A stretch of DNA of 64,000 nucleotides from Cytobacillus sp. NJ13 (GCA_030348385.1 JAUCFP010000006.1:496001-560000); one strand, 5' to 3'; shown: positions 42,648 to 52,194, counted from the first letter of the stretch. The notes: generated from the letters alone by a model not told the origin. Numbers and translations are program-made.

Positions 42648-44054
42648 TTGATAGAGCAAGAGGGTCAGAAGAATCAATTAAACCGGTCGATGAAGCGTCG
42701 TCATTTGTTTATGCTTTCTTTGGGAGGAGTAATAGGGACTGGATTGTTTTTAAACGCCGGCTACACGATCAATCAAGCAGGGGCAGGAGGGGCTTTAATC
42801 GGGTATTTATTCGGTGGAGTCATTTTGTATCTTGTCATGGTTTGTCTGGGGGAGCTTGCTGTGTTCATGCCTGTTACGGGGTCATTCCAGACTTATGCCA
42901 GTAAATTCATTAGTCCTTCGGCTGGTTTCTCATTAGGATGGATGTATTTCATTGGTTCAGCCACAACAGCAGGAGTAGAATTTACAGCTGCCGGAATTTT
43001 GATGAAACGCTGGTTTCCGGATATCTCCGTTTGGGTATGGTGTGCAATATTCATCCTTCTTTTATTCGCACTCAATGCCTTAACAACAAGAGGCTTTGCT
43101 GAGGCGGAATATTGGTTTTCAGGCATTAAAGTTGTAGCTGTGATCTTCTTTATTATTATTGGCTTTAGTGCTATCTTGGGCATCATACCACTGGCGGACA
43201 GGCCGGCGCCATATATGGAACATTTAGCTCCAAAAGGCCTTTTCCCTGCTGGAATTGCCATCGTGTTTGTAACGATGATGAATGTCATCTTTTCCTATCA
43301 GGGATCAGAATTAATCGGAATTGCGGCCGGTGAAAGCGAGGAGCCTCAAAAGAATATTCCTCGTGCGATTCGAAATGTCCTTTTTAGAATCATCATTTTT
43401 TATATTGCTTCTATTATTATTCTATCCGCCATTTTCCCAACAAAAGAGCTCGGGATATTAGAAAGCCCGTTTGTAACCTTGATGGACTTGGCTGGAATTC
43501 CATTTGCACCTGATATCATGAATTTTGTTATTTTAACAGCTATTTTATCTGTAGGAAACTCATGTATTTATGCTTCGACCCGCTTACTTTGGGCGATGGC
43601 TCATGATGGAATGGCACCTAGAGTTTTTGGAAAACTCTCAAAACGGAAGGTGCCGTTCACTGCTCTCGTATTCACCATGATATTTTCACTTTTATCATTA
43701 CTCACAAGTGTATTTGCAGCTGAGACCGTGTTTGTATTATTAATGTCCATTGCTGGTATTTCTGTCACCATCTCATGGATGGGAATCGCTCTCTCTCAAT
43801 TCATGTTCCGACGTAAGTATATACAAGCAGGTGGAAAGGTAGAGGATCTAAAATACAAAGTCCCATTTTACCCAATCATCCCGCTGATTTGCATCATATT
43901 CTGTGTCTCTATTCTGGTATTCTTGGCATTTGACCCGACTCAGCTGGCAGGACTGCTTATTGGGATAGGATTCCTGCTTGTCAGCTATATTTTCTATTAC
44001 TTCAAACATCGAAAGACGGAGGAAGTTAGTCCAAATAATGAAATTGGTGCATGA
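42648..44054 (+). CDS. RocC/RocE-type amino-acid permease
   Basis: 468 residues, twelve membrane helices, APC superfamily. The family start M-K-R-R-H-L-F-M-L-S-L-G-G-V-I-G-T-G is present from residue 15, with the substrate-loop glycines intact. The TTG start at 42648 gives a usual cytoplasmic lead; ATG 42690 is the alternative. Last gene of the IclR-linked operon, so its likely cargo is arginine, ornithine or methylarginine. A terminator follows at 44101. Confidence 0.88.
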   Translation: MIEQEGQKNQLNRSMKRRHLFMLSLGGVIGTGLFLNAGYTINQAGAGGALIGYLFGGVILYLVMVCLGELAVFMPVTGSFQTYASKFISPSAGFSLGWMYFIGSATTAGVEFTAAGILMKRWFPDISVWVWCAIFILLLFALNALTTRGFAEAEYWFSGIKVVAVIFFIIIGFSAILGIIPLADRPAPYMEHLAPKGLFPAGIAIVFVTMMNVIFSYQGSELIGIAAGESEEPQKNIPRAIRNVLFRIIIFYIASIIILSAIFPTKELGILESPFVTLMDLAGIPFAPDIMNFVILTAILSVGNSCIYASTRLLWAMAHDGMAPRVFGKLSKRKVPFTALVFTMIFSLLSLLTSVFAAETVFVLLMSIAGISVTISWMGIALSQFMFRRKYIQAGGKVEDLKYKVPFYPIIPLICIIFCVSILVFLAFDPTQLAGLLIGIGFLLVSYIFYYFKHRKTEEVSPNNEIGA

Positions 44055-44100
44055 AAGCAATTATCCTGAATAACATAAAAACTAATTAGATCATACCGTT

Positions 44101-44130
44101 GGGAACTTTTTATTAAGTTCCCTTATTTTA
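44101..44130 (+). terminator. Terminator of the arginine-type operon
   Basis: GGGAACTT (44101-44108) and AAGTTCCC (44115-44122), then a T-rich tail. Confidence 0.75.
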
Positions 44131-44323
44131 TGTTTAACACAGCCTAATGAAAAGGTGTTTATGGTCAATTTTAGCTGCTGAATTAGGAAGATTTTTCTTA
44201 TTGTGCTTTTCTGTAATTAAAGGAAAATGGAGTTTGAACAAAAAAATAACCTCTTGGTAGAATGAGAGAGTCCTGAAGCCGGGATGTGAAAAGGACATTA
44301 CTCAAATACCAGGAGGCTTTAAA

Positions 44324-44425
44324 ATGAGTTATAACCCGAATAAGAAGATTGCCCAAATAGTTATGGTGCCAACAGGTACTTATCAGTTAAACCCAGATCA
44401 TATTTTAAAAAGAAAACAGGATTAA
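44324..44425 (+). CDS. Small protein, 33 residues
   Basis: An ATG 7 bases after a perfect AGGAGG (44311-44316) opens a 33-codon frame: polar start S-Y-N-P-N-K-K, a hydrophobic stretch I-A-Q-I-V-M-V-P, and a basic end K-R-K-Q-D. Not recognised. The strong ribosome site is the main support. Confidence 0.5.
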   Translation: MSYNPNKKIAQIVMVPTGTYQLNPDHILKRKQD

Positions 44426-44562
44426 ATTTGTCTCCGTGAACCCCTTGCATATCAGGTATTATTAGTTAAAAATTAGGCTTTATTTACTTCAAAAAACGCC
44501 TTTTTCCTTAATAAGCAAGAAGCTTTATATTGGAAAAAGTGAGTTATAAATAAGCTGCTATT

Positions 44563-45207
44563 TTAGTTAGGCTGCTTGCTGAAATCTCTCTGAGCTCCCC
44601 TATAGCTTCCAATAAGATTTTGATAACCAGGAAGATGGCTGGAAATTAAAGCGCCAAAACCTTCAACATCATTGCGCCAATCACGTTGTAATTCGCACGC
44701 TATGCTAAACCAGTTCAGAAGCTGCACCCCACCATGGGCCATACGCGTTAATGCAGCATCCGCTACTTGTTTACTGAATGTTCCAGAAGCATCAGTAGCA
44801 ACAAATACTTCATAACCAGCGTTCACAGCGGAAAGTGCAGGAAATGCTACACAAACATCTGTTACTACGCCCGCAATGATCAGTTGTTTTCTTCCAGTTT
44901 CTTCGATTGCTTTGACAAAATCTTCATTATCCCATGCGTTAATTTGTCCAGGACGGGCTATTTTTGGCGCATGAGGAAAAAGTTCAACCAGCTCTTGCAT
45001 GAGTGGTCCATTAGGCCCGTTTTCAAAGCTTGTTGTTAAAATAACTGGTAAATCAAAAAACTTAGCAGTGTTAGCAAGAGCCATAACATTGTTCTTGAAT
45101 TCATCAACACCATAGTCACGCACAAGACCGGAGATAAGGCCGGTTTGATGATCAACTAAAAGAACGGCAGCATCATCTTTATTAAGACGAGAATAGAAAT
45201 CAGACAT
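44563..45207 (-). CDS. YcaC-like isochorismatase-family hydrolase
   Basis: 214 residues. The catalytic aspartate lies in L-L-V-D-H-Q-T-G near residue 20 and the nucleophile cysteine in G-V-V-T-D-V-C at about 119, as in the YcaC/cysteine-hydrolase group. The isochorismatase-type lysine region is around residue 85. Such enzymes cleave amides or enol ethers, but the substrate of YcaC relatives is unknown. GGGAGGA supports the ATG. It is separate from the FMN reductase gene upstream on the same strand. Confidence 0.85.
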   Translation of the reverse strand: MSDFYSRLNKDDAAVLLVDHQTGLISGLVRDYGVDEFKNNVMALANTAKFFDLPVILTTSFENGPNGPLMQELVELFPHAPKIARPGQINAWDNEDFVKAIEETGRKQLIIAGVVTDVCVAFPALSAVNAGYEVFVATDASGTFSKQVADAALTRMAHGGVQLLNWFSIACELQRDWRNDVEGFGALISSHLPGYQNLIGSYRGAQRDFSKQPN

Positions 45208-45392
45208 TTAACTGTCCTCCCTTTAATTAAGTATAAGTAATCGAAGAAGATTCATAGATTGGAAAATGGATGTTAAGTTTTTTCGTTTGTTCCAATGTAA
45301 TTGAACAGATTACTGGAATTCGTTTTCAAAAAACTCGTTATGTGTTGGGAGTATTTTAATAAAAATGATTGAAAAAGCTTGGACTTTTTCAA

Positions 45393-45950
45393 TTAATCTA
45401 GAGCTGGAGTGTGATTGATCCAATGAATAAATTGATGTAAATATTGTTGAAGATAACGTTTTGTTTGTTCATCTGTAAGGATTTTCTGATCAGAATCAAT
45501 CTTTTTATGTACTTGGGAAATCAGCACTTTTTGAAATGGAAGAACATGAACCTGCATAGCCTCTAGTACTTGTCTGATTTGCAATTGAGCAAAGGCAGTA
45601 CCTAATCCCCCAGGAGTTGCGCCAATTAAACCAACCGGCTTTCTGCTAAGAACGGCGGATTCCCGCGGTCTTGATGCCCAGTCTAAAGCATTCTTTAAAA
45701 CGCCTGGAATTCCAGAATTGTACTCTGGACTAATAATAATGATACCGTCAACGTCCTGGATAGCAGATTTGAATGATGTCACTGTTTCTGGAACACTTAT
45801 TTCTAAGTCTTCGTTGAACAAAGGCAGATCATTAATCTCGATCCAACGAAATTGATGGGAATCATCCAGCTCTGTTAATGATTGACCAATGATTCGATTA
45901 TAAGAGTTTTTTCGTAAACTGCCACAAATAAGGCCGATGGTCTTAGACAT
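45393..45950 (-). CDS. NAD(P)H-dependent FMN reductase
   Basis: 185 residues of flavodoxin-like fold. The FMN phosphate loop is G-S-L-R-K-N-S-Y-N near the start, and P-E-Y-N-S-G-I-P-G-V-L-K-N-A-L-D-W is the second signature. These proteins reduce FMN or quinones and azo dyes with NAD(P)H. AGGAGGAAA precedes the ATG. It might supply reduced flavin to the monooxygenases in the window, but no link is visible. Confidence 0.9.
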   Translation of the reverse strand: MSKTIGLICGSLRKNSYNRIIGQSLTELDDSHQFRWIEINDLPLFNEDLEISVPETVTSFKSAIQDVDGIIIISPEYNSGIPGVLKNALDWASRPRESAVLSRKPVGLIGATPGGLGTAFAQLQIRQVLEAMQVHVLPFQKVLISQVHKKIDSDQKILTDEQTKRYLQQYLHQFIHWINHTPALD

Positions 45951-46220
45951 ACATTTCCTCCTCGTTTAAAATCATTTTTATTCTACCATAATATACCAAA
46001 ATAGAAGAGTGTCGTTATACCTAATTGTCTGATTATTTTAATTTAATGAAGTGTTTATTACAAAAAATCTAGGATGTAAGGATTTCTCTTTAGTTTTCTT
46101 ATTACTCGGCAGGTGTTTTGCGAGCAATGGCAAATGGTCTATGTCAATTTGATTTTCTCTTTCAATCACTATATATTTCTATCATACTAGTAACTATAAA
46201 GAATTGGAGGGAGTGCAGAA

Positions 46221-47360
46221 ATGGAAGAAAAGAAAGTGACCTGGTTAGAACTTTTTTATGATTTGTTATTTGTGGCGGCTGCTGCGGCTGCGACTCATGT
46301 TTTACTTCATGTTGAAGATGGTCATATCCATGCAGAGTATTTAGTAAAGTTTGTATTAATTTTTATTCCGATCTGGTGGGCTTGGGTAGGGCAAACCATA
46401 TTTATTAACCGGTTTGGAAAAGATTTATTTCATCAACGTATCTTCTTAATTCTGCAAATGTTTTTTGTACTAATTATGACATCAAGTTTATCAGTTGATT
46501 TTGATCCATATTATCTTTCTTTTTTAATTGGTTATATTGGCTTAAGAGCAGTGACTGCGATCCAATATCTGATTGTCCAGCGTATAGAAACGGGAGTTCG
46601 AAAACAAGCAGCCCTTTTTTTGGGTAGGTATTTTTGGATTGGAATCGTCATTTCATTATTGTCCGTCTTTTTTGATTCCTGGGTTCGATATGCTGTGTTG
46701 TATACGGGAATCCTTATTGATATCATTGTCCCAGTGCTTGGACGAAAATGCTTAGAAAAGGTTCCCACAAATACGGCACATTTATTAGAGCGATTTGGTT
46801 TATTTACCATCATTCTCTTTGGGGAAGCTCTTATTAGTACACTTGCGATCATTCAGCCTGCACAAGGAAATTGGGATTCAATAGGCTTTGTGATCATTTC
46901 ATTTATCCTGATTATATCGATGTGGTGGCAATATTTTGATAACATGGAGAAGAAAATTGATAAGTCTTTACAATCATCCGGCCAAATCATTATTTATGGT
47001 CATCTGTTTATATTAATGTCTTTGAGCATGATTGCAGCATCTATCAGACTATTGTTTTTACATGAGGTCCATTACTCATTTATTTTATTTTTTACTTTTG
47101 GATCTGTTTTGCTCTATTTCCTGTCAACTACCTTTGTTTTCCATCAATATAGACATGTGCACCACCGATTGAAAATTTATCATTTAGGGTTATTTTTAGG
47201 AATTTTAACCGTCTTTTTTATTATTAATTTGATTATTGCAGTACCAAATATATTGATAATAGCTGAATTAACCTTGTTTTTTATTATCTTTACTAAACTA
47301 ACAATTTCTAATAAAAAACAACCGTTGACAAATGAGGTTCATCCGAGAACCCAAAATTGA
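46221..47360 (+). CDS. LtrA-family membrane protein
   Basis: 379 residues and about ten to eleven membrane helices, with the N-terminal K-V-T-W-L-E-L-F-Y-D-L-L-F-V-A-A and the F-G-E-A-L-I motif characteristic of low-temperature-requirement A proteins. The biochemical role of LtrA is unresolved; it was found in Listeria mutants that grow poorly in the cold. GGAGGGAG supports the ATG. Downstream lies a broken acetyltransferase. Confidence 0.85.
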   Translation: MEEKKVTWLELFYDLLFVAAAAAATHVLLHVEDGHIHAEYLVKFVLIFIPIWWAWVGQTIFINRFGKDLFHQRIFLILQMFFVLIMTSSLSVDFDPYYLSFLIGYIGLRAVTAIQYLIVQRIETGVRKQAALFLGRYFWIGIVISLLSVFFDSWVRYAVLYTGILIDIIVPVLGRKCLEKVPTNTAHLLERFGLFTIILFGEALISTLAIIQPAQGNWDSIGFVIISFILIISMWWQYFDNMEKKIDKSLQSSGQIIIYGHLFILMSLSMIAASIRLLFLHEVHYSFILFFTFGSVLLYFLSTTFVFHQYRHVHHRLKIYHLGLFLGILTVFFIINLIIAVPNILIIAELTLFFIIFTKLTISNKKQPLTNEVHPRTQN

Positions 47361-47605
47361 AGAGGATAATAAAAACTTTTATTGAGATTGAGAGAGGATG
47401 TCTTGAACTGGCTACTCGAAATGTTATTGAAGATGAACATTTTAAAGTAATAGATGTTATTCATAATTGGTGGGGAGGCAGTCAAATGACACATTTGTTG
47501 CCTCGAATATTTTTTGAACATTTTCAGTCAACGAGTTTTGTGATCTTTGGTTCCATTGCTGTGGCTTTTTGGCTTGCAGGAATAGATGGGAGAATAGAGG
47601 AATAG
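47357..47605 (+). pseudogene. Fragment of a GNAT acetyltransferase
   Basis: The segment V-I-D-V-I-H-N-W-W-G-G-S-Q-M, then L-P-R-I-F-F-E-H-F-Q-S-T-S-F-V, corresponds to the N-terminal half of a group of GNAT acetyltransferases (usually D-W-W-G-G-R-x-M, L-P-R-L-F-F). The acetyl-CoA-binding half is missing and the frame shifts near 47545. A terminator follows, so only a remnant of the gene is left. Confidence 0.5.
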
Positions 47606-47614
47606 CAAGTACTG

Positions 47615-47639
47615 ACAGCCCAATTAGGGCTGTTTTTTA
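47615..47639 (+). terminator. Intrinsic terminator
   Basis: ACAGCCC (47615-47621) and GGGCTGT (47627-47633) with T6 following; it ends the LtrA/GNAT-relic unit. Confidence 0.8.
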
Positions 47640-47752
47640 TTGAAAGAAAGGGTTGGCAGAAAACATATTTTTTACAATAATTTAACACGTCCTAAAGAAA
47701 GGTTTAAATTTCCAGCACTACAATGTCAGTATAGATAAAAAGGAGGGATTGC

Positions 47753-48520
47753 ATGAAAATAGCTGTTGCTGGAACGGGTTATGTGGGATTAATTACAGGT
47801 GTTTGTTTAGCAGAAATGGGCCATCAGGTGATTTGCACAGATATAATGGATGAAAAAATTCAGCTTCTTAAAACGGGGCGATCGCCTATTTTCGAGCCGG
47901 GACTAGAGCCGATGCTGAAGAATAACCTCTTAAGCGGCCGTTTAGCATTCACTGTAAACCCTAAAATTGCATATAAAGATGCAGAAATAATCTTTATTGC
48001 AGGTGGTACACCGGAAAACCATGACGGGACAAGTAATCTGGATTACGTTCATGCAGCAGCTTATTCTATTGGAATATGTATTGAAAATGATGTTATTGTC
48101 TGTACAAAGAGCACAGTTCCTGTGGGGACAAATGAAAAAATCAAAGAAATTATTCAAAGTGTAAAACCTCCGCCTCACCAGGCAGAGGTTGTTTCCAATC
48201 CTGAATTTATGCCAGAAGGCTCGGCTATCTTTGATTTTTTTAATGGTGACCGAATAATAGTAGGAACCAAGTCAAAAAGCGCAGCAGCAAAATTGGAGGA
48301 GCTTATCTTCTCTAAAAATACCTATCATTAAGACTGATATGCGAAGTGCTGAAATGATTAAATTTGCATCAAATGCCTTCCTCGCTGCCAAAATTAGCTT
48401 TATTATGAAATTGCAGCAATATGTGAAAAAACCGGAGCCAACATGGAAGAAGTTGCATACGGGATTGGAAAAGACAAGAGGATTGGGCCGTTTTTTCTGC
48501 AGGCGGGAATAATTGACGGG
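47753..48520 (+). pseudogene. Truncated UDP-glucose 6-dehydrogenase (YtcA/Ugd-like)
   Basis: The first 188 codons are a normal NAD-binding domain (K-I-A-V-A-G-T-G-Y-V-G-L, then G-G-T-P and P-E-F-M-P-E-G-S-A). A frameshift near 48315 stops the frame at 48331. The next frame reads K-T-D-M-R-S-A-E-M-I-K-F-A-S-N-A-F-L-A and a third gives E-E-V-A-Y-G-I-G-K-D-K-R-I-G-P-F-F-L. Homology ends just before the catalytic G-G-S-C-F-P-K-D segment. The enzyme should be inactive. B. subtilis has this gene type in ytcA-ytcB-ytcC, consistent with the glycosyltransferase remnant next to it. Confidence 0.8.
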
Positions 48521-48539
48521 AGAAACTGCTACTCTCTTC

Positions 48540-49497
48540 TAGACATCAGCAGACATTCAATCAGCTATATTTCAATGGGAAGGCCTTATTTCATACACTT
48601 AGTGGTCTTTACTACGCTAAAAAGTTAAATATTCCCTTAGTGGGATCATACCATACTGACTTTGACCATTACCTTGAATTCTACGACCTCAAATTTCTGT
48701 CAAACATACTTTGGAAATATATGACCTGGTTTCACAGCACTTTTAAAAAAATCTTTGTTCCCTCGTCTGAAACACTGCAGCAATTAAGACTGCATGGATT
48801 TAGAAATCTGGAAATATGGCCAAGAGGTGTCGACTGCAAGCTTTTCTACTCATACTATGATAAATTATCAGTCCGCAGGCAATACTCTGTCAGCAAAAAA
48901 TACCTTCTCACCTATGCGGGCAGATTGGCACCTGAAAAAAATGCAGATATCCTCCTTGATATAGCTCAAATACTCCCTCCTCATTTTGAAGAAGATATTC
49001 ATTGGCTAATTGTTGGGGACGGACCACTTCGAACACAAATACAGGAAGCAGCGCCAAAAAACATGACTTTTACGGGTTATTTAACAGCCCGGCAGCTTGC
49101 TGAGGTGTACTCAGCATCACACTTGGTTGTCTTTCCATCTCCTACAGAAACCTTTGGAAATGTTGTTCTAGAATCAATGGCCAGTGGAACGCCTGTAATT
49201 GGTGCGGACGCAGGCGGAGTAAAAAGCATTATTCAGAATGGTGTAACAGGCTATTTGTGTGAACCAGGAAATGCAAAGGATTTCTCTGCTACCATCACAA
49301 ATCTGCTCGAGAACCATAAAGTCAGAAGCCGAATGGGGTTTGAAGGCAGGGATTATGCGTTAAAGCAGAAGTGGGATGAAATCTTTGATAATGTAATTGG
49401 TGAATATAAAGCGGTTATAGGGGAGAGTGGAGAGAAGAAAATGACGACCTCAATCCTTTCCGGAGTGAATTTACAGAAGATTGCATTTGAGAAATAA
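48540..49497 (+). pseudogene. N-terminally truncated GT4 glycosyltransferase (YtcC-like)
   Basis: The frame is readable from about 48567 (G-L-Y-Y-A-K-K-L-N-I-P-L-V-G-S-Y-H-T-D-F-D) to a stop at 49497. It contains the donor-binding domain with Y-A-G-R-L-A-P-E-K-N and the E-x7-E motif region (S-P-T-E-T-F-G-N-V-V-L-E-S-M). The first 80-90 residues of the acceptor domain are missing. The upstream junction with the dehydrogenase remnant suggests one deletion removed the end of that gene, any middle gene and the start of this one. The 285-codon GTG frame (48640) is probably not functional. Confidence 0.7.
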
Positions 49498-49851
49498 TTA
49501 CAGGGTGCCATAATGCAGCAAAAGCTTGAGTTGAACTGCAAAAATATAACTGCCACTAAAAAGCAGCTCATAATCGAGCCACCGTTCTGGCGGAACTTCT
49601 ATGCCTCAGCTTGAATGATTTTAAAGGAACATTAAGATTATCCCCTTAACTTCCTATTAAAGATTTATGACCCCCGTCTTGTATTAGATGGGGGTAGAGG
49701 TGTTTTGGAGGATTATATGAATGGATCATTAATTTAGGCGTTTGGTCAGTTTTTTTGGGGACTAAGAGGCTTCAGAAATGGTAACGGTATATCCTAAGTT
49801 CTTCAGTCTTCGAACTGAATGCCGGACAATGGAAACTTGAGTTATTCTCAA
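49498..49851. other. Intergenic region, no gene seen
   Basis: Between the glycosyltransferase remnant and the DoxX gene. A stem-loop ACCCCCGTCTTGTATTAGAT with GGGGGT after it lies near 49669-49695 and may terminate transcription. Nothing else is recognised. Confidence 0.4.
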
Positions 49852-50205
49852 CTACTTATTAATTTGAAAAAATGTGATTACGATAGCTAAAATAAGCATG
49901 GTTAAGGCATTTAATCCCATAATCGGCCTATGTCTGGCTCTTAAGAAGTGAGCGTGCAGGGCACCCAGCATAAGAATAGTAATGAGGGATCCTGAAAGCA
50001 AAATAAATTTAGGAAGCCAAAATCCTATGATCAATCCACATACGCTCAATATTTCCAAGAAAGCAGTTAATTGCATAAACCATAGGGGGTAGCGATATTC
50101 GACCCAGTGCTTAACCATTGACTCGGTACGTGTTACTTTCACCGAAATGGATATGGCGAAAATAAAAATTAAAATAATTTGAATGGTCATAGTTAGAACA
50201 TCCAC
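49852..50205 (-). CDS. DoxX-like membrane protein
   Basis: 117 residues with four hydrophobic helices and the DoxX-like pattern Y-P-L-W-F-M-Q-L-T-A-F-L-E and C-G-L-I-I-G-F-W-L-P. DoxX proteins are small quinone- or redox-linked membrane proteins of unclear mechanism. AAAGGAGGAAA lies 9 bases before the ATG. It is divergent from the Crp/Fnr-type regulator 112 bases away. A second DoxX protein is encoded at 51646. Confidence 0.75.
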   Translation of the reverse strand: MDVLTMTIQIILIFIFAISISVKVTRTESMVKHWVEYRYPLWFMQLTAFLEILSVCGLIIGFWLPKFILLSGSLITILMLGALHAHFLRARHRPIMGLNALTMLILAIVITFFQINK

Positions 50206-50317
50206 ACAGTTTCCTCCTTTTGTATAATAGACGTAGCTGCTATATATAAATTCTAGGCTTATTAGTTTAGTGAGTATGTAGTCTGGAATACATTCGGCAG
50301 AATTTGCGGAGAGCTAT

Positions 50318-51025
50318 ATGGATAAAATTAAGTATTTATCGAGAATACAGCTTTTTGATCATCTGGAGTTGGAGGAATTAAAGAAATATGAACCGGTCAC
50401 ACCTATGAAAGTTGTGGAAAAAGGTACAGTTTTTAGTTCTCCTCATATGGATCAAAAGATATTGTATTTAATCAAATCGGGTAGAGTTCGTTTATATAGA
50501 TTAACTGAAAGCGGGAAAGAGTTTACAGTTGATATTTTAGAAACTGGGCATGTGTTTGGAGAAATTGGTACTTTTACAACAGGTTCTGAAAATTTATATG
50601 CTGAGGCATGGGAAGATTCTGTTATTTGCAGAATAGATAGAGTGCATTTTGAAAAAATAATACATGAAAATCCAAGTATTTCTTTAAAGCTTCTTGAAAT
50701 AATCTCCAGCCGTTTAAAGGAAGTCGAAGAGTTACTGGAGTATATGGCATATAGCAGTGCAAGGAAACGGCTTTTATTCCTGTTAAATAAACTTACAGAG
50801 AAGTTTGGGGATAAATTGTCAAGCAGCAGTCCGGGAGAATGGGTTGCACTTGATATTTACATAACTCATCAAGAATTAGCAATGATGATGGGCAGTATCC
50901 GTGAAACAGTGACAGCACTATTAAATGAATTTAATGCAGAAGGAATTGTACGCAAATCAGGAAGGCGAGGAACCATGGAAGTTCATCGTGTACGCCTAAA
51001 ATGTGCATTAAAAGAGGAAGGATAA
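50318..51025 (+). CDS. Crp/Fnr-family transcriptional regulator
   Basis: 235 residues: cyclic-nucleotide-like beta-barrel (G-H-V-F-G-E-I-G-T-F about residue 80), long dimer helix, then a winged helix with I-T-H-Q-E-L-A-M-M-M-G-S-I-R-E-T-V-T-A-L-L. No cysteine cluster of the Fnr type is present, so an iron-sulfur oxygen sensor is unlikely. Divergent from the DoxX-like gene, which may be its target. The effector is unknown. Confidence 0.88.
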   Translation: MDKIKYLSRIQLFDHLELEELKKYEPVTPMKVVEKGTVFSSPHMDQKILYLIKSGRVRLYRLTESGKEFTVDILETGHVFGEIGTFTTGSENLYAEAWEDSVICRIDRVHFEKIIHENPSISLKLLEIISSRLKEVEELLEYMAYSSARKRLLFLLNKLTEKFGDKLSSSSPGEWVALDIYITHQELAMMMGSIRETVTALLNEFNAEGIVRKSGRRGTMEVHRVRLKCALKEEG

Positions 51026-51147
51026 AAATCAGCACTTATTGCAGAGTGCATTAGATCAATTTAAAATACTCGCAAAGTATCGCAAAGATGAAAAATTACC
51101 AACTGAATAATCAAGAGAAGGGTGTTGACAAAATGAATAAAATATAT

Positions 51148-51165
51148 TATCTTTAATTCAAGATA
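51148..51165. promoter_or_regulatory. MhqR-box-like palindrome before the DUF896 gene
   Basis: TATCTTTAATTCAAGATA is symmetric except for its centre and matches the form of the box at 51603. A second half-site CGAGATA follows at 51174-51180. Confidence 0.5.
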
Positions 51166-51214
51166 TTTGATTTCGAGATATTTGTTGAACCATTACTTGA
51201 AAGGAGTAAGCCAT

Positions 51215-51451
51215 ATGCATGAGATTCTAAAAAGAATAAATGAACTCGCATTAAAAAGAAAGAAGGTAGGCTTAACACAAATTGAAAATGCAGAAATAGT
51301 CAAATTGCGCAGTCAATATATTAAAGAATTTCGCGGATCTATGGAAGAGCTGCTATTAAACACAACCATCGTTGATCCTATAGGAGATAATGTAACTCCG
51401 GAGAAATTAAAGCGAGCCCAGGCAAGACATAAAGTTAAGCCCATATGGTAA
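51215..51451 (+). CDS. DUF896 (YnzC-type) protein
   Basis: 78 residues from the ATG at 51215, nine bases after AAAGGAG; the longer frame to 51167 is not used. The pattern I-L-K-R-I-N-E-L-A-L-K-R-K, then L-T-x-x-E, R-S-Q-Y-I-K-E-F-R-G-S and V-T-P-E-K-L is that of the UPF0291/DUF896 family, small two-helix proteins including SOS-linked YneB-operon members. Function unknown. The MhqR-like box just upstream could tie it to quinone stress. Confidence 0.85.
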   Translation: MHEILKRINELALKRKKVGLTQIENAEIVKLRSQYIKEFRGSMEELLLNTTIVDPIGDNVTPEKLKRAQARHKVKPIW

Positions 51452-51602
51452 ATCATAACTATCCAGAATGCAGTTAGCATTTACAAAGGAAAACAAAACA
51501 ATCATCAATTTAATTGATATGGTTAGATTATTAAATGAAGAGGAACTGAGGCATTAGTTCAACTTCTCGAAAAGTTAAAAAAAGCAAATATTTTTTTTGT
51601 AA

Positions 51603-51624
51603 ATTATCTCGAATTCGAGATAAT
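51603..51624. promoter_or_regulatory. MhqR box, perfect palindrome
   Basis: A 22-base perfect palindrome with the core TATCTCGAATTCGAGATA, matching the operator recognised by the MarR-type quinone-sensing repressor MhqR in B. subtilis. It lies 22 bases before the DoxX gene start. Confidence 0.75.
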
Positions 51625-51645
51625 TAAAATTAGGAGGAATTAAAA

Positions 51646-52044
51646 ATGATGGATTTAGGTTTACTAATTATTAGGCTGGTAATTGGCGTATTATTCATTG
51701 GTCACGGAGCTCAAAAATTATTTGGGTGGTTTGGGGGTCATGGATTAAAAGGAACCGGAGGCTGGTTTGATTCCATTGGAATGAAGCCGGGAGTCATGAT
51801 GGCCCTTTCCGCAGGATTAGCGGAACTTATAGGGGGAATCTTGTTTGCATCAGGATTTTTAACACCACTCGCAGCATTAATGATTGCAGGAACTATGATA
51901 ATGGCTATCGTTAAGGTGCATGGTCCAAATGGATTATGGGCAACATCTAATGGATATGAATATAACTTAACTTTAATCTCTGTAGCCATTGGTATCGCAT
52001 TAATTGGCCCAGGCCGATATGCATTGGATTTCTTTTTATTCTAA
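51646..52044 (+). CDS. mhqP: DoxX-family protein MhqP
   Basis: 132 residues, four membrane helices, DoxX family (L-L-I-I-R-L-V-I-G-V-L-F-I-G-H-G-A-Q-K-L). B. subtilis MhqP/YdfP is of this type, lies in the mhqNOP operon, and is induced by hydroquinones and diamide through MhqR. The perfect MhqR box directly upstream and the dioxygenase downstream justify the assignment. AGGAGGAA supports the ATG. Confidence 0.82.
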   Translation: MMDLGLLIIRLVIGVLFIGHGAQKLFGWFGGHGLKGTGGWFDSIGMKPGVMMALSAGLAELIGGILFASGFLTPLAALMIAGTMIMAIVKVHGPNGLWATSNGYEYNLTLISVAIGIALIGPGRYALDFFLF

Positions 52045-52046
52045 AC

Positions 52047-52064
52047 TATCTCGAATTAGAAATA
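52047..52064. promoter_or_regulatory. Second MhqR-like box, before mhqO
   Basis: TATCTCGAATTAGAAATA keeps the left half of the perfect box at 51603 and most of the right half. It would allow separate control of mhqO. Confidence 0.5.
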
Positions 52065-52194
52065 CTTTAAATAAAGCTTTCATAAAATTTTGTTCCTTTT
52101 CAGCTTGTATATTCATTGTATAACTGAATTGATAGCAAGGCATGTCACTAGCTACAGAATATATCAATCCAAATTTAAAAGGAGTGTGGAAAAT

